Shown here: positions 63,208 through 64,000 of the stretch, in pieces
Position numbering within the stretch: position 1 is the stretch's first letter
Layout: every line of letters starts with the position of its first letter
Source of the DNA: Micromonospora andamanensis
GTDB lineage: Bacteria > Actinomycetota > Actinomycetes > Mycobacteriales > Micromonosporaceae
Direction: 5' to 3'
Length of the DNA stretch: 64,000 nt
Assembly: GCF_016863495.1 (NCBI RefSeq)
Contig: NZ_BOOZ01000002.1
Span: forward strand, 310,001-374,000
Translations under genes and position numbers: made by a program
The notes under the pieces: generated by a model
What the model was told of the DNA's origin: nothing
The model's database searches: none
What the model saw: the letters and a program-made list of their open reading frames with translations, nothing else

Positions 63208-64000
63208 ATGGCGAACCCGTTCGTCAAGGGGTGGAAGTACCTGATGGCGCTCTTCGGCGCCCGCATCGACGAGCACGCCGACCCGAAGGTGCAGCTCCAG
63301 CAGGCCATCGACGAGGCGCACCGGCAGCATCAGGCCCTCGTCCAGCAGGCCGCCGCGGTGATCGGCAACCAGCGGCAGCTGGAGATGAAGCTGTCCCGGC
63401 AGATGTCCGACGTCGAGCGGTTGCAGGCCAACGCCCGCCAGGCGCTGGTCCTGGCTGATCAGGCCCGGGCCAAGGGTGACGAGGCCGAGGCCGGGCGGTA
63501 CGAGCAGTCCGCACAGACCCTGGCCACCCAGCTCGTCTCCGCCGAGCAGTCCGCCGAGGACCTGAAGACCCTCCACGACCAGGCGCTGGCCGCCGCCGGG
63601 CAGGCCCGCCGGGCGGTGGAGAACAATTCCATGATCCTCCAGCAGAAGCTCGCCGAGCGCGCCAAGCTGCTCAGCCAGCTGGAGCAGGCGAAGATGCAGG
63701 AGAGCGTCGCCGCGTCGCTGGAGTCGATGTCGGCGCTCACCGCTCCCGGCAGCACCCCCACGCTCGACGAGGTACGCGACCGCATCGAGCGCCGTTACGC
63801 AAACGCCATGGGCCGCGCCGAGTTGGCCAGCAACTCGACCGAGGGCCGGATGCTGGAAATCCAGAAGGCGACCCTGGACACCGCCGGTTCCGCCCGGCTG
63901 GACCAGATCCGCGCCAGCATGGCCGGCGATCAGCTCGGCGCGGGCGCTGACCGGGGCTCCGTCGCCGATCAGCCGGCCACGGCCGACCCGGCGGTGGCCC
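63208..64000 (+). CDS. pspA: PspA/IM30 family envelope-stress protein (3' end beyond window)
   Basis: The first 264 residues are present; the gene continues past the window edge. [37 protein letters not shown] is the membrane-binding amphipathic helix and PspA start, followed by a long coiled coil (about 30-200: [38 protein letters not shown] and on). Like other actinobacterial homologues it has a Gln/Ala-rich coil and an extended tail. PspA oligomers protect damaged membranes. GAGGGG lies about 11 nt before ATG 63208. Being next to clgR supports joint control of envelope stress. Confidence 0.92.
   Translation, partial: MANPFVKGWKYLMALFGARIDEHADPKVQLQQAIDEAHRQHQALVQQAAAVIGNQRQLEMKLSRQMSDVERLQANARQALVLADQARAKGDEAEAGRYEQSAQTLATQLVSAEQSAEDLKTLHDQALAAAGQARRAVENNSMILQQKLAERAKLLSQLEQAKMQESVAASLESMSALTAPGSTPTLDEVRDRIERRYANAMGRAELASNSTEGRMLEIQKATLDTAGSARLDQIRASMAGDQLGAGADRGSVADQPATADPAVA

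Overview
This is high-GC actinobacterial chromosome, most likely from the Micromonosporaceae (Micromonospora-like). The evidence is the extreme third-position GC, the many GTG starts, the many genes with a TAnnnT -10 box 5-8 nt before the start codon (leaderless transcripts), a DUF574 methyltransferase, an F420-type nitroreductase, and the core gene order rimP-nusA-ylxR-infB-(DUF503)-rbfA-nrnA-(MATE)-truB-ribF-rpsO-pnp-M16-dapB ... thyX-dapA-rnj ... ftsK ... rimO-pgsA-cinA-clgR-pspA. No rRNA, tRNA, CRISPR array, prophage or transposase was seen.

Layout. 0.1-8.8 kb is accessory: a PcaF-type thiolase, a DUF574 methyltransferase coupled to a PAS-GGDEF-EAL protein, a DUF456 membrane protein, an AlkD-like protein, a rifampin-monooxygenase-like flavoprotein (rox) preceded by a 19-bp rifamycin-associated element (RAE), a Crp/Fnr regulator and a YciI protein. 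8.8-12.5 kb is a glutamine-synthetase-like ligase, aldehyde dehydrogenase and short-chain dehydrogenase set, probably for breaking down a gamma-glutamylated amine. 12.6-16.7 kb encodes a 1,234-residue sensor kinase/REC/PP2C phosphatase/anti-sigma kinase protein with a sigma-B-type promoter, facing a STAS anti-anti-sigma factor. 16.8-24.9 kb holds map, a VIT1/CCC1 transporter, a PadR-ABC-FtsX operon and two small ferritin-like or lipoprotein genes.

25-43 kb is the conserved translation/RNA-decay block. Its RNA-level control elements include tiny ORFs and a hairpin before infB, a perfect 42-bp palindrome after infB, a probable S15 leader, and a terminator/attenuator with an Actino-pnp-like element before pnp. 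43-52.4 kb contains acetyltransferases, a GT87 mannosyltransferase, an AlkZ/YcaQ-type DNA glycosylase, thyX, dapA, rnj and a secreted S1 protease. 52.4-57.4 kb has two coupled YbjN-domain genes divergent from ftsK. 57.4-58.5 kb contains a long inverted-repeat element, a small membrane protein, and an SMR guanidinium exporter (gdx) under a recognisable guanidine-III riboswitch. 58.6-64 kb is an ornithine-cyclodeaminase-like gene and the rimO-pgsA-cinA-clgR-pspA block; pspA runs off the window.

The items most worth following up are the RAE/rox promoter, with a second dyad and a possible rightward promoter; the guanidine-III/gdx unit, with a 10-nt alternative pairing; the sigma-B-promoted multi-domain phosphatase/kinase; and the tiny conserved-looking ORFs before infB. 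Nothing in the window is clearly a wholly new system.
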